A stretch of DNA of 23,617 bases from Acutalibacter sp. (GCA_020025775.1 JAHHRN010000011.1:1-23617); one strand, 5' to 3'. Counted from the first letter of the stretch, positions 1-6,464 are shown. Notes: generated by a model not told the origin, from the letters alone. A program made the numbers and translations.

Positions 1-1
1 T

Positions 2-142
2 TTTAGGGCAACGCCCTAAAGCGCTTTCCGCAGAAAGCGAAATCTCATCCCGAGAAACGTATTTTTAAAGGTGAATTTAGGGCGCAAGCCCTAAAGAGGA
101 TGCTTTTTACACGAAAAAAAGCATCCTGTCACCGCAGGGTGA
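2..142. repeat. Cluster of five short hairpins (palindromic mosaic)
   Basis: Five inverted repeats lie almost end to end: TTTAGGGC/GCCCTAAA at 2-20 (3-nt loop AAC), CGCTTTC/GAAAGCG at 22-39 (loop CGCA), a second TTTAGGGC/GCCCTAAA at 76-95 (loop GCAA), GGATGCTTTTT/AAAAAGCATCC at 98-126, and TCACC/GGTGA at 129-142 (loop GCAG). The first and third are the same hairpin with different loops. No ORF with coding character overlaps them. They look like intergenic palindromic repeats. A structured RNA is possible but no promoter was identified. Confidence 0.6.
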
Positions 143-151
143 GATCTAACG

Positions 152-237
152 CACGGGAAAGACAGTACAAACTTTTGTATAAAATTTATCTGTGCAAAAG
201 GCAACTTCCCGTAGGGGCGGATATTATCCGCCCGCAA
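152..237 (+). repeat. Dispersed intergenic repeat, left copy
   Basis: The copy begins CACGGGAAAG (152-161) and ends with a near-perfect palindrome, GGGCGGATA-T-TATCCGCCC (215-233), preceded by CCCGTAG. The same start, spacing pattern and palindrome recur in the tandem units at 23174-23617, in the same orientation. The CACGGG start and the CCCGT before the palindrome are themselves inverted, so the element can fold as a larger stem-loop. From memory, palindromes of the form GTAGGGGCG...CGCCCG are common between genes in gut Clostridia. The rest of the 1-452 stretch holds no supported gene. Confidence 0.65.
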
Positions 238-403
238 GCAGAACTTCGTTTGTGTTTGTGAAGGCAAAAAGAACGCAGACAAACTTCGTCCCCCTTCCCC
301 TTTGAAAAAAATGGAAAGCAAGATGCTACGGTTTTCACCTATAAAGCCATAACCGATTCACACGCCCCGAAGCAAACATTTCGCTCGTAAATAGGCAAAA
401 TAA

Positions 404-437
404 AAGCCGCCCTCCCGAAAGGGGAAGGCGGTTTTTA
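404..437 (-). terminator. Intrinsic terminator after the CD1247-family gene
   Basis: On the minus strand, CCGCC and GGCGG pair around an inner CCCC/GGGG segment with a short loop, followed by the tract CTTTTATTTT. It lies about 15 bp past the stop codon at 453 and ends the efp-CD1247 transcript. Confidence 0.85.
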
Positions 438-452
438 TGCATTTAAAGAGAA

Positions 453-878
453 TTATTCTTCACAATCGCAACCACAGTCGCAGTCGCAATCGTCTTCATC
501 TTCAAACTCAAGCTCGAGCTTTTCGCCGCAAGCCGGGCACTCAGCAAAGCCGAGGTCGATGTCTTCGCCAGTGAAGTAAACGGTCTCGCCGCAAGCCGGG
601 CACTCTACTTCGTAGAGATCTTCGTCGTCGCAGCAGTCGCAATCGTCATAATCTTCATCGTCATAAACAAAGCCTTCGAGTTCGTCGAGGTCTTCGTCTA
701 CAGCGTCAAGCTGCTCGGTCATAAGAGCAACTTCGTCCTCTAAGTCGGAAACGGTCAAGGACAAATCGTCAATAACGTCAAGCATAGCTTTGAAAATTTT
801 GGTTTCGTCTTTCTTTTCGTCTAAATCGAGACCTTCCATAAGACCTCTTAAATAAGCTGCTTTTTCAGTAACTGTCAT
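453..878 (-). CDS. CD1247-type N-terminal domain protein with zinc ribbon and Cys/Asp tail
   Basis: 141 aa, very acidic. Residues 1-70 form a predicted helical segment (TEKAAYLRGLMEGL, then DLEDEVALMTEQLDAVDEDLDEL) that I recognise as the N-terminal domain annotated as CD1247-like in Clostridia. Its function is unknown. Residues 93-117 form a zinc ribbon with two CPAC knuckles (C93/C96 and C114/C117). Unusually there are further cysteines at 80, 82 and 83, and a C-terminal tail with five cysteines alternating with Asp or Gly (131, 133, 135, 137, 139), giving 12 cysteines in all. The start is set by GGAGGG at 886-891 upstream of the ATG at 878; an ATG 15 bp further upstream overlaps that site and is rejected. 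It lies 37 bp after efp and is probably cotranscribed. A metal-binding role is inference. Confidence 0.88.
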   Translation of the reverse strand: MTVTEKAAYLRGLMEGLDLDEKKDETKIFKAMLDVIDDLSLTVSDLEDEVALMTEQLDAVDEDLDELEGFVYDDEDYDDCDCCDDEDLYEVECPACGETVYFTGEDIDLGFAECPACGEKLELEFEDEDDCDCDCGCDCEE

Positions 879-915
879 GTCAGTTCCCTCCATAGTTTTA
901 AAATTTAATATTGAA

Positions 916-1473
916 TTAGGCTCTACCCATATAATCGCCGGTTCTGGTGTCGATCTGGATCATTTCACCCTCGTCGATGAAGAGCGGAACCTGAATTTCT
1001 GCGCCGGTTTCAAGTGTTGCGGGCTTGGTAGCGTTGGTTGCTGTGTCGCCCTTAAAGCCGGGTTCAGTCTTTTCAACTGCAAGAGTAACAAAGGTGGGGG
1101 GCTCTACGCCGAATACCTTGCCCTTGTAGGAAAGGATTTTGCATACCATGTTTTCCTTAACGAACTTGAAGTTGTCGGAAAGGTCGTCGGGACCGATCGG
1201 GATAAGCTCATAGCTTTCGGGATCCATGAAATAGTAAAGGTCGCCGTCGGTGTAGGAATATTCCATATCCTTTCTTTCAATGAAAGCGGTCGGGAATTTT
1301 TCGTCGGGGTTGAAAGTTCTTTCAACAACGCCGCCTGCAATAACGTCCTTAATCTTTGCACGAACGAATGCTGCGCCCTTACCGGGTTTAACGTGCTGGA
1401 ACTGGATAATCTGATAAACGTTGCCGTCCATTTCGAAGGTAACGCCGTTTCTAAAATCGCCTGCTGTAATCAT
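916..1473 (-). CDS. efp: Translation elongation factor P
   Basis: 185 aa, the normal length for EF-P. It binds between the P and E sites of the ribosome and relieves stalling at polyproline stretches. The N-terminal KOW-like domain carries the loop HVKPGKGAA, with Lys32 at the tip, the position that is post-translationally modified in many bacteria. Two OB-fold domains follow, including the conserved C-terminal TGAEIQVPLFI and DTRTGDY blocks. GGAGG lies at 1490-1494 ahead of the ATG. It has its own promoter (1540-1568) and sits directly after an M24 peptidase gene, the order also known from Bacillus (yqhT-efp). No modification enzyme gene is in the window. The identification is secure. Confidence 0.98.
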   Translation of the reverse strand: MITAGDFRNGVTFEMDGNVYQIIQFQHVKPGKGAAFVRAKIKDVIAGGVVERTFNPDEKFPTAFIERKDMEYSYTDGDLYYFMDPESYELIPIGPDDLSDNFKFVKENMVCKILSYKGKVFGVEPPTFVTLAVEKTEPGFKGDTATNATKPATLETGAEIQVPLFIDEGEMIQIDTRTGDYMGRA

Positions 1474-1539
1474 TTAAAATCCTCCGTTTTTAAAATGCCT
1501 TTTATGCGTCTGCACAAAGCGGAATTTTCTATTATTTAT

Positions 1540-1568
1540 ATAATATATGATTGCTGCTCTTTTTTCAA
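1540..1568 (-). promoter_or_regulatory. SigA-type promoter of efp
   Basis: Minus-strand TTGAAA (1563-1568), 17-bp spacer, TATTAT (1540-1545). Transcription is expected to start near 1533, about 60 nt before the efp ATG. The promoter lies wholly in the gap between the peptidase stop and efp. Confidence 0.75.
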
Positions 1569-1575
1569 GAGTTTT

Positions 1576-2643
1576 TTATAGAATTATCAATTCTTTGGGA
1601 CATTTTGTAAGGTTTTCGCACCCATTCTCGGTGATTCTTACCATATCTTCGATTCTGACACCGAATTTGCCCGGAAGATAAATTCCCGGCTCGGAAGTCA
1701 CAACATTATTTGCCGCCAAAGTCGCACCACATGTGGGAGAAAATCTCGGTTCTTCGTGAATTTCCACACCTACGCCGTGACCTGTGCCGTGACCGAAACA
1801 TGCGCCGTAGCCTGCTTTTTCGATGATGTCGCGGGCAAGTGCATCGCCCTCTTTGCCTGTCATGCCGGCTTTCACGCCGTCACAAACCGCGGTCTGCGCT
1901 TCGAGCACGATGTTATAAATTTTCTTCTGTTCTTCGGAAACTTCACCGACAGCAACGGTTCTCGTCATATCGCTGTGATAGCCGTCGACCACTGCACCGT
2001 AATCCATGGTCACAAAATCGCCGTTTTGAATGACCGTATCATCCGGCACACCATGCGGCATAGAGGTCTTTTTACCAGTCACTGCGATAGTTTCAAAGGA
2101 GAGCGCCTCTGCGCCGTGAGAAAGCATATAGAAATCCAGCTCCAAAGCCACTTCTTTTTCGGTTTTGCCGGGCTTTATAAAGCCACAGATATGCTCGAAG
2201 GCATCCTCTGCAATCTTTTGCGCCGCCAAAATCTTTTCGATTTCTTCGGGACGCTTGACCTCTCTTTGTGCGGTAATTATTTCGTCGAGTGTGGAATCGG
2301 AAAGCACATATAAAGGCTCTAAGCCCTCTTGCAGTCTGGCAAATTCCGCAAGGCTTACGCGAGAAGCCTCCACTGCCACACGCTGTACGCCCATTTCGAT
2401 AAAGGTTTCTAACAGCTGGCTATAGGTTTTGCCCTGCAAGCGTACCTCACAGTTTTGAATTTTCTTCTGTGCCGCCTCGATATAGCGGCTGTCCGTAATG
2501 AAAATTGCCTTATCAGCGCTCACCAAAAGATAGCCGTCTGTGGATGCGAACCCTGTAAAATAGCGGCGGTTTTCTTCGGAGAAAATCAGCGCGCCATCGA
2601 ATTTATCGTTTTCGCGAATGGCTTTTTGTAACGCTTCAATCAT
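1576..2643 (-). CDS. yqhT: M24B family Xaa-Pro aminopeptidase-like metallopeptidase
   Basis: 355 aa, the size of the short Firmicute Xaa-Pro peptidases (YqhT/PepQ-like). It is expected to remove N-terminal residues preceding proline in the cytosol. Residues 1-125 are the creatinase N-terminal domain. Residues 135-350 are the pita-bread catalytic fold with all five metal ligands visible: D214 (TMDYGA), D225 (HSDMTRT), H289 (GTGHGVG), E318 (TSEPGIY) and E332 (RIEDM). The start ATG overlaps the yqeG stop as ATGA (2640-2643), with GGTGGA just upstream, so translation is probably coupled to yqeG. Whether the substrate is a free dipeptide (PepQ) or a longer peptide (PepP) cannot be told from sequence alone. 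Confidence 0.93.
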   Translation of the reverse strand: MIEALQKAIRENDKFDGALIFSEENRRYFTGFASTDGYLLVSADKAIFITDSRYIEAAQKKIQNCEVRLQGKTYSQLLETFIEMGVQRVAVEASRVSLAEFARLQEGLEPLYVLSDSTLDEIITAQREVKRPEEIEKILAAQKIAEDAFEHICGFIKPGKTEKEVALELDFYMLSHGAEALSFETIAVTGKKTSMPHGVPDDTVIQNGDFVTMDYGAVVDGYHSDMTRTVAVGEVSEEQKKIYNIVLEAQTAVCDGVKAGMTGKEGDALARDIIEKAGYGACFGHGTGHGVGVEIHEEPRFSPTCGATLAANNVVTSEPGIYLPGKFGVRIEDMVRITENGCENLTKCPKELIIL

Positions 2644-3167
2644 GCTTCCACCCCATATCCATGTGTTTTTTCAAATTCTTTTAAAATTGGTGCTTCCCTT
2701 TTATAATTCCACTTATAAAAGCAGGGATACAAATTTCTGCCCTCGGTCGGGTCGGTGCGAACGGCAATCGCGCCGCAGGAATTGGCTGCTTTTATATCGG
2801 AAAAGAGCTGGTCACCGATCATGGCGACCTTTTCTATGGGCGTTGCCATACGCTCTGCCGCTTTCAAAAGTCCTTTGGGCTTCGGCTTTCCCGAAAAGCA
2901 AACATAGGGAAGACCGAAATGCTTCGCAATCGGCGCTACACGGATGAAGCTGCCGTTGGAAACAATCATCATGGGGAAGCCAGCCGCTTTAATGCGTTCC
3001 ACCCACTCCGAAGCACCGTCGACATAATGAAAGGTTCCGTCGGGGGCAAGGGTATTATCAATATCCAGAGCAACCGCCTCGGCGCCCATCTTTTTTAAAT
3101 CCTCGGGGGTAATATCCAGTACACTGCGGAATCGGTAGCGGGGCATTAAAAGTGCCGTGTTCTCCAT
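2640..3167 (-). CDS. yqeG: YqeG family HAD IIIA-type phosphatase
   Basis: 175 aa. HAD-superfamily motifs are in order: motif I LDIDNTL with D35 and D37, motif II VSNG with S70, the Lys of SGKPKPKG around residue 94, and motif III MIGDQLFSD with D119 and D124. The family is related to mitochondrial Gep4 phosphatidylglycerophosphate phosphatase. The bacterial substrate is not firmly settled; a PGP phosphatase role is family inference. The start was chosen at ATG 3167 because GGAGG sits just before it; an upstream in-frame ATG would run through the rpsU terminator. The gene overlaps the peptidase gene by 4 bp and follows rpsU through a terminator with no visible promoter between. Confidence 0.92.
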   Translation of the reverse strand: MENTALLMPRYRFRSVLDITPEDLKKMGAEAVALDIDNTLAPDGTFHYVDGASEWVERIKAAGFPMMIVSNGSFIRVAPIAKHFGLPYVCFSGKPKPKGLLKAAERMATPIEKVAMIGDQLFSDIKAANSCGAIAVRTDPTEGRNLYPCFYKWNYKREAPILKEFEKTHGYGVEA

Positions 3168-3181
3168 AAAAATCCTCCATA

Positions 3182-3213
3182 AGAAGAAAAAAGGCGGACG
3201 AAAATCGCCCGCC
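3182..3213 (-). terminator. Terminator between rpsU and yqeG
   Basis: On the minus strand GGCGGGCGA pairs with TCGTCCGCC (one G-U) around TTTT, followed by TTTTTTCTTCTT. It starts 6 bp past the rpsU stop, and its T-tract runs almost into the yqeG ribosome-binding site. yqeG expression therefore seems to rely on read-through. Confidence 0.88.
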
Positions 3214-3218
3214 AATTT

Positions 3219-3395
3219 TTACTTGAACTTTCTTTTACGAGCAGCTTCTGATTTTTTCTTTCTCTTTACAGAAGGCTTTTCGTAATGCTCTCTTTTACGA
3301 ACTTCTTGAATAACGCCGTCACGAGAGGTTTGCCTTTTAAAGCGACGAAGTGCGCTTTCCAAGGATTCATTATCCTTGACCTTTACCTGGCTCAT
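3219..3395 (-). CDS. rpsU: 30S ribosomal protein S21
   Basis: 58 aa, the usual size for bS21. The N-terminal part VKVKDNESLESALRRFKRQ and the strongly basic C-terminus (KRKKKSEAARKRKFK) match the family. S21 sits near the anti-Shine-Dalgarno end of 16S rRNA on the small subunit platform. The start ATG at 3395 is preceded by GGAGGG with normal spacing; in-frame upstream codons lie in the leader and promoter region and are rejected. A consensus promoter lies just upstream and a strong terminator just downstream, so most transcripts should be a short monocistronic mRNA of about 210 nt. Confidence 0.97.
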   Translation of the reverse strand: MSQVKVKDNESLESALRRFKRQTSRDGVIQEVRKREHYEKPSVKRKKKSEAARKRKFK

Positions 3396-3418
3396 CTTAT
3401 TCCCTCCCTTTGTCTTAG

Positions 3419-3430
3419 ATACTCGAGTAT
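3419..3430. promoter_or_regulatory. 12-bp perfect palindrome at the rpsU start site
   Basis: ATACTCGAGTAT reads the same on both strands and overlaps the inner end of the -10 box by two bases. It covers the expected transcription start of rpsU. It could be an operator or simply the 5' end of the leader. No regulator is identified. Confidence 0.4.
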
Positions 3431-3457
3431 TATACAACATGGCTTTTTTTCTGTCAA
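3429..3457 (-). promoter_or_regulatory. Consensus SigA promoter of rpsU
   Basis: Minus-strand TTGACA (3452-3457), 17-bp spacer, TATAAT (3429-3434): a perfect match to the housekeeping consensus, as expected for a ribosomal protein gene. Confidence 0.92.
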
Positions 3458-3565
3458 GACAAATTCGCGATTTCGCTTGATTTTATGCGCTTTTTTCCAT
3501 TATGACGAGAAAATTTTTTAAATATTGCAATTTGTTAACAATTTATTCATAAATTTGCAAGTGGA

Positions 3566-3593
3566 TTGCCATAATCCCTTGGTATTCTATAGA
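3566..3593 (+). promoter_or_regulatory. Putative promoter of a small plus-strand transcript
   Basis: TTGCCA (3566-3571), 16-bp spacer, TATAGA (3588-3593). The start site would be near 3599. It faces away from rpsU and has no ordinary gene downstream, only the hairpin and terminator described at 3598-3693. Confidence 0.55.
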
Positions 3594-3597
3594 CACA

Positions 3598-3693
3598 ACG
3601 AAGGAGACCTGTGGTGGTGCACAGGAAACCTTAATTTGTCAATATTCTATCTTTTAAAGCCGATGAATTTTCATCGGCTCTTTTCCTTTTTAT
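3598..3693 (+). ncRNA. Candidate small RNA or mini-ORF transcript
   Basis: A transcript of about 90 nt is implied by a promoter on one side and a terminator on the other. Near its 5' end AAGG (3601-3604) can pair with CCTT (3629-3632), enclosing an inner stem CCTGTG/CACAGG (3608-3625) separated by an AGA/AAA internal loop. The same bases contain AAGGAG followed by three GTG codons and CAC AGG AAA CCT TAA (3611-3634), which could encode a 7-residue peptide. I do not recognise an RNA family. There is no plus-strand gene downstream before the convergent minus-strand gene, so a leader for a distant gene is unlikely. Confidence 0.5.
3658..3693 (+). terminator. Terminator of the small plus-strand transcript
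   Basis: AGCCGATGAA (3658-3667) pairs with TTCATCGGCT (3670-3679), followed by CTTTTCCTTTTTAT. It is a well-formed intrinsic terminator on the plus strand. Confidence 0.8.
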
Positions 3694-3700
3694 AGAGCTT

Positions 3701-3742
3701 AAAAAAACGGGAGGATTGCAAGCGGCATCCACCCGTTTTTTT
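3701..3742 (-). terminator. Terminator of the yfbR-like gene, potentially bidirectional
   Basis: A7CGGG (3701-3711) pairs with CCCGT7 (3732-3742). The interior also folds (GGAT/ATCC plus GC/GC). The stem starts 4 bp past the yfbR-like stop. With A and T runs on both sides it can act on both strands. Confidence 0.88.
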
Positions 3743-3745
3743 GTT

Positions 3746-4336
3746 TTATTTGAGCTGGTCTAAAGAAAGCGTATAGGAAGGAATAAATTCTTCTAAGAAA
3801 ATTTCCGCTTCGGGGCAATCCAACTTGTGAATGCCCTCGAGGGTTGCCGCTTCGGCATCGCAAAATTCAAGATTGCCGGCTTTCTTTTCCTCCAAGCACT
3901 TGATATAGGCGGAAAGCCTGTCTGCCGCCTTTACGAGTTTTCGAAGTGCCTTATCCGCTTCGTTTTGTGTCTCCTCGGTCAGAAGAGAAGCATATTCCTC
4001 GCGCATATCCTCGGGAAGCATGTTTAAAAGAGTCTCCCCTGCGTGCTGTTCCACTGCGGCATAGGCTTCACGCATTTTCCCGTTGAAATACTTAATCGGT
4101 GTCGGCATATCGCCGGTGATGATTTCGGGCACATCGTGATACAGCCCCATAAGTGCCGCACGGGCACTGTCATACTGCTTTTCGAGGCGTTTATTTCCTA
4201 AGGTCGCAAGCGCATGGCTGAGTGCCGCTACCTCGTAGGAATGCTGACTGAGTGTTTCGGGCGTGGTATTACGCATCAGTGCCCAGCGGTGAATATATTT
4301 CGTTCTGGATGCCAGTGCAAAAAAATGATAGTTCAT
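3746..4336 (-). CDS. yfbR: YfbR-like 5'-deoxynucleotidase (HD domain)
   Basis: 196 aa. HD-domain metal phosphohydrolase expected to remove the 5'-phosphate of deoxyribonucleoside monophosphates. The catalytic set of E. coli YfbR aligns by eye: R17-W18 (HRWALM), H32 (QHSYEV), H67-D68 (YHDVPE), E71, D76 (TGDMPTPIKY) and D139 (KAADR). The C-terminal 50 residues are less typical. GAGGGGG lies about 10 nt before the ATG. Only 27 bp separate the gene from the terminator of the upstream lipoprotein gene, and no promoter fits there, so read-through or a promoter inside the upstream gene is likely. General HD hydrolase is the fallback call. Confidence 0.92.
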   Translation of the reverse strand: MNYHFFALASRTKYIHRWALMRNTTPETLSQHSYEVAALSHALATLGNKRLEKQYDSARAALMGLYHDVPEIITGDMPTPIKYFNGKMREAYAAVEQHAGETLLNMLPEDMREEYASLLTEETQNEADKALRKLVKAADRLSAYIKCLEEKKAGNLEFCDAEAATLEGIHKLDCPEAEIFLEEFIPSYTLSLDQLK

Positions 4337-4364
4337 AAATAAAAATCCCCCTCATTTCAGGATA

Positions 4365-4397
4365 AAGAAAAAGCCCAAGGATTTCCTCGGGCTTTTA
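4365..4397 (-). terminator. Terminator after the DUF4474-like lipoprotein gene
   Basis: On the minus strand AAAAGCCCGAGG pairs with CCTTGGGCTTTTT around AAAT, followed by TCTTTAT. It starts 7 bp past the stop at 4404. Confidence 0.85.
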
Positions 4398-4403
4398 TTT
4401 GGC

Positions 4404-5336
4404 TTAATAGTTGAGGTTGCCCACTTCATTCCAAAGCAAGAAGAAGTCCCAGCCGACACGCTTATAGGTGTCCATGGTGGCGAGTGCATCGCCCTTTGTA
4501 AAGCCAGCCTTCTGCAAGCCCGCTTCCATGCCGTCTGCCATTTCGCCGTTAGGCATACGAACTCTTGCCTGCATGACAAGCTTTTCGGGGTCCAAAGAGC
4601 CGTTCGGCTTTTTGAAGCCGGTGAGCCACCAGTGCTTCTGCCACGGACGGGTGAAGAACTTACGGCTCATGTAGTAATCCTCAGAATTCATATAGAGGGT
4701 GAACTCCATAGAGAAGAGGTGATCGTCATCTGCACAGTAATAAAGTTCGTCGGTTGCATTCGGATTCTGAGAAGAAGAACCGGGCTCTTTCATATAAGCA
4801 CCGATTTCCGCGCCGCCGAAGGGACCATATTGACCTTTCCAGAGCTGGAAACGCCAGCTGTAGGGCTTGCCGGATTCGTCTCTGGCATCGAAGTCGATTT
4901 TTGTGGTTTTGTAACGCATATTACCGAATTTTGCAACGGCATCGTAGTGACCGATGAAGTTACCCTGTCTCTGCCAGGAGTTGATTTCGGTATAGAAGCA
5001 ATCTTCTTTGGTATCGTAATTGTAGCCGAACGCCTTAATCATCTGTGTGGTAAAATCTGTACCGTTCATACTGCTTCCGCCTTGCGGTTTTGCGGGCTTC
5101 TGCGGTTGCTGCGGCTTTTGCGGTTGTTGCGGTGCCTGTGTAGCAGGCTCCGTGGTAGCTGCTGTCGTAGCTTCCGTGGTAGGTGCTGCCGGTTCGGTTG
5201 CAGGCGCTTCAATCACATTGGGATTGCGTGTAATGGACTCCTCTTCCTCGTCCTTCTTTCCACAAGCGGAAAAGCTCGAAACGAGTAATCCCAGCGCCAT
5301 CGCAGCACAAAGAATCTTTTTAACTGTTTCGCTCAT
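4404..5336 (-). CDS. DUF4474-like lipoprotein
   Basis: 310 aa. Residues 1-24 are a signal peptide ending in FSA-C, with C25 as the lipidation site, followed by an acidic patch. Residues 45-90 are a low-complexity Pro/Thr/Gln/Lys linker (TTEATTAATTEPATQ, then QPQKP repeats), a wall-spanning spacer. Residues 95-300 form a globular domain with FGYNYD, FQLWKGQYG, GAEIGAY and KHWWLTGF blocks, which I recognise as resembling DUF4474. Its function is unknown. The start at ATG 5336 is set by GGAGG seven bases upstream; an ATG ten codons earlier lacks a site. It has its own strong promoter and lies downstream of a GH16 lipoprotein gene. The protein should sit on the outer face of the membrane. Confidence 0.85.
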   Translation of the reverse strand: MSETVKKILCAAMALGLLVSSFSACGKKDEEEESITRNPNVIEAPATEPAAPTTEATTAATTEPATQAPQQPQKPQQPQKPAKPQGGSSMNGTDFTTQMIKAFGYNYDTKEDCFYTEINSWQRQGNFIGHYDAVAKFGNMRYKTTKIDFDARDESGKPYSWRFQLWKGQYGPFGGAEIGAYMKEPGSSSQNPNATDELYYCADDDHLFSMEFTLYMNSEDYYMSRKFFTRPWQKHWWLTGFKKPNGSLDPEKLVMQARVRMPNGEMADGMEAGLQKAGFTKGDALATMDTYKRVGWDFFLLWNEVGNLNY

Positions 5337-5388
5337 TGCTAAACCTCCACATCGAATACTAAACACTAAGTTGAATACTATACGCTAG

Positions 5389-5417
5389 ATTATCGCATAC
5401 TTAGTCGCTTCTGTCAA
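5389..5417 (-). promoter_or_regulatory. SigA promoter of the DUF4474-like lipoprotein gene
   Basis: Minus-strand TTGACA (5412-5417), 17-bp spacer, GATAAT (5389-5394). The leader carries the octamer GAATACTA (plus-strand sense) twice, at 5354-5361 and 5373-5380, 19 bp apart. Confidence 0.8.
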
Positions 5418-5462
5418 TATCCTGTCATAGAAAATACGCAGGGTAAAACGCCGAAATTTACG

Positions 5463-6440
5463 CTATACATCCTTTTGATAGACACGGACATAATCGACAA
5501 TAAAATCATAAGCTTTTTCCTTGTCGTTGTTCATAGGATCACCGCACCAGCTTTTCTTTTCTTTGCCCTCCACCAGTTCTTTACCGGGATGCGGATTGTC
5601 GTTTTCATCTAAATAGCCAGCGACTTCCACAGTAAGAAGCATATACTCGGGCACTTGGGAAACGCCTAAATTTTCATCCTCCACCGTATGCGTGGAACGC
5701 CATGTTTCTCTACCGTCTACATAGAATATATATTCGTCTTCTGTCCACAAAACGCCATAGGTGTGGAACTGCGTATACATATTCGGTACTTTGTAGATGG
5801 GGGAAGCTTCCACCTTATCGAGCTGATAGCCGTCCCCGTGGAGCACATGTTGATTGAGGCTCTTGCCCCCGTTAAAATACCAAGGAGATTCCATAACGTC
5901 GATTTCCACGCCGTCCTCACCTGTGCCGAGAACATCGTCCTTGGACATACCCACATCGCTGTCGGGCTTCAGCCAAAAAGCAGACCAAATACCCTCCGCA
6001 GGCGGAACGATACAACGGATTTCAAAATAACCGTACTTTGCTGCAAAGCCCTCTAAATCCTCGGTTTTCGGCTTACTGCTCACACCGTCCTTGGTGCAGG
6101 ATTCCACCCACGAGGTATAGAAGCCCTCGCCGTAGGGGCCGTCCTTATAAAGCGTGCGAATGGTGAGCGCACCGTCCTTTTGGAACAAAAGGTCCTCTGT
6201 GGCGTCATAATAGCCGCCGCGTCTTGTGGGCTGATGATAGCCGAGCCGCCATTTGGTTGTGTCAATTTTGTCGCCCTCAAATTCATCGGAAAAGACGAGC
6301 TTATAGCCCTCTTTTTCGAGCGTTTCGGCGGTTAAACTTGGTTCTTTTGGTAATTCTTTTTGCTTGGTACAGCCTGTCGCCATCACACTAAATAGCAAAA
6401 CCATGGTTAAAAGCAGTGCTGTTCTTTTTCGTAACTTCAT
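5463..6440 (-). CDS. Glycoside hydrolase family 16 lipoprotein (laminarinase-like)
   Basis: 325 aa. Signal peptide residues 1-23 with lipobox ATG-C24. The GH16 jelly-roll domain spans about residues 45-323, starting at LVFSDEFEGDKIDTTKW. The catalytic signature EIDVME gives nucleophile E179, D181 and acid/base E184; the ExDxxE spacing is the beta-bulge type found in laminarinases and related beta-glucan or galactan hydrolases. IWSAFWLKP upstream of the active site and the C-terminal YDFIVDYVRVYQ strand are typical. The exact polysaccharide cannot be deduced. GGGGGAG precedes the chosen ATG at 6440; a longer in-frame reading lacks a ribosome site and runs through the promoter. It is divergent from putP and upstream of another surface lipoprotein gene. 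Confidence 0.94.
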   Translation of the reverse strand: MKLRKRTALLLTMVLLFSVMATGCTKQKELPKEPSLTAETLEKEGYKLVFSDEFEGDKIDTTKWRLGYHQPTRRGGYYDATEDLLFQKDGALTIRTLYKDGPYGEGFYTSWVESCTKDGVSSKPKTEDLEGFAAKYGYFEIRCIVPPAEGIWSAFWLKPDSDVGMSKDDVLGTGEDGVEIDVMESPWYFNGGKSLNQHVLHGDGYQLDKVEASPIYKVPNMYTQFHTYGVLWTEDEYIFYVDGRETWRSTHTVEDENLGVSQVPEYMLLTVEVAGYLDENDNPHPGKELVEGKEKKSWCGDPMNNDKEKAYDFIVDYVRVYQKDV

Positions 6441-6464
6441 AAAACTCCCCCTTTTTCTCTCTTT

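Noticed and set aside
91..321. Minus-strand ORF of 76 codons in the left intergenic region
   Set aside because: It runs through palindromes and the dispersed repeat, has no ribosome site, and its composition reflects the repeat.
1555..1575. Terminator after the M24 peptidase gene
   Set aside because: A short CTCTT/AAGAG pairing exists but is followed by promoter sequence, not a T-tract.
877..1581. Long plus-strand ORF antisense to efp
   Set aside because: It is a shadow of the efp coding strand; it has no promoter or ribosome site, and efp is certain.
5441..5462. Terminator after the GH16 gene
   Set aside because: Only a weak GTAAA/TTTAC pairing with no T-tract is visible, so no terminator is claimed.
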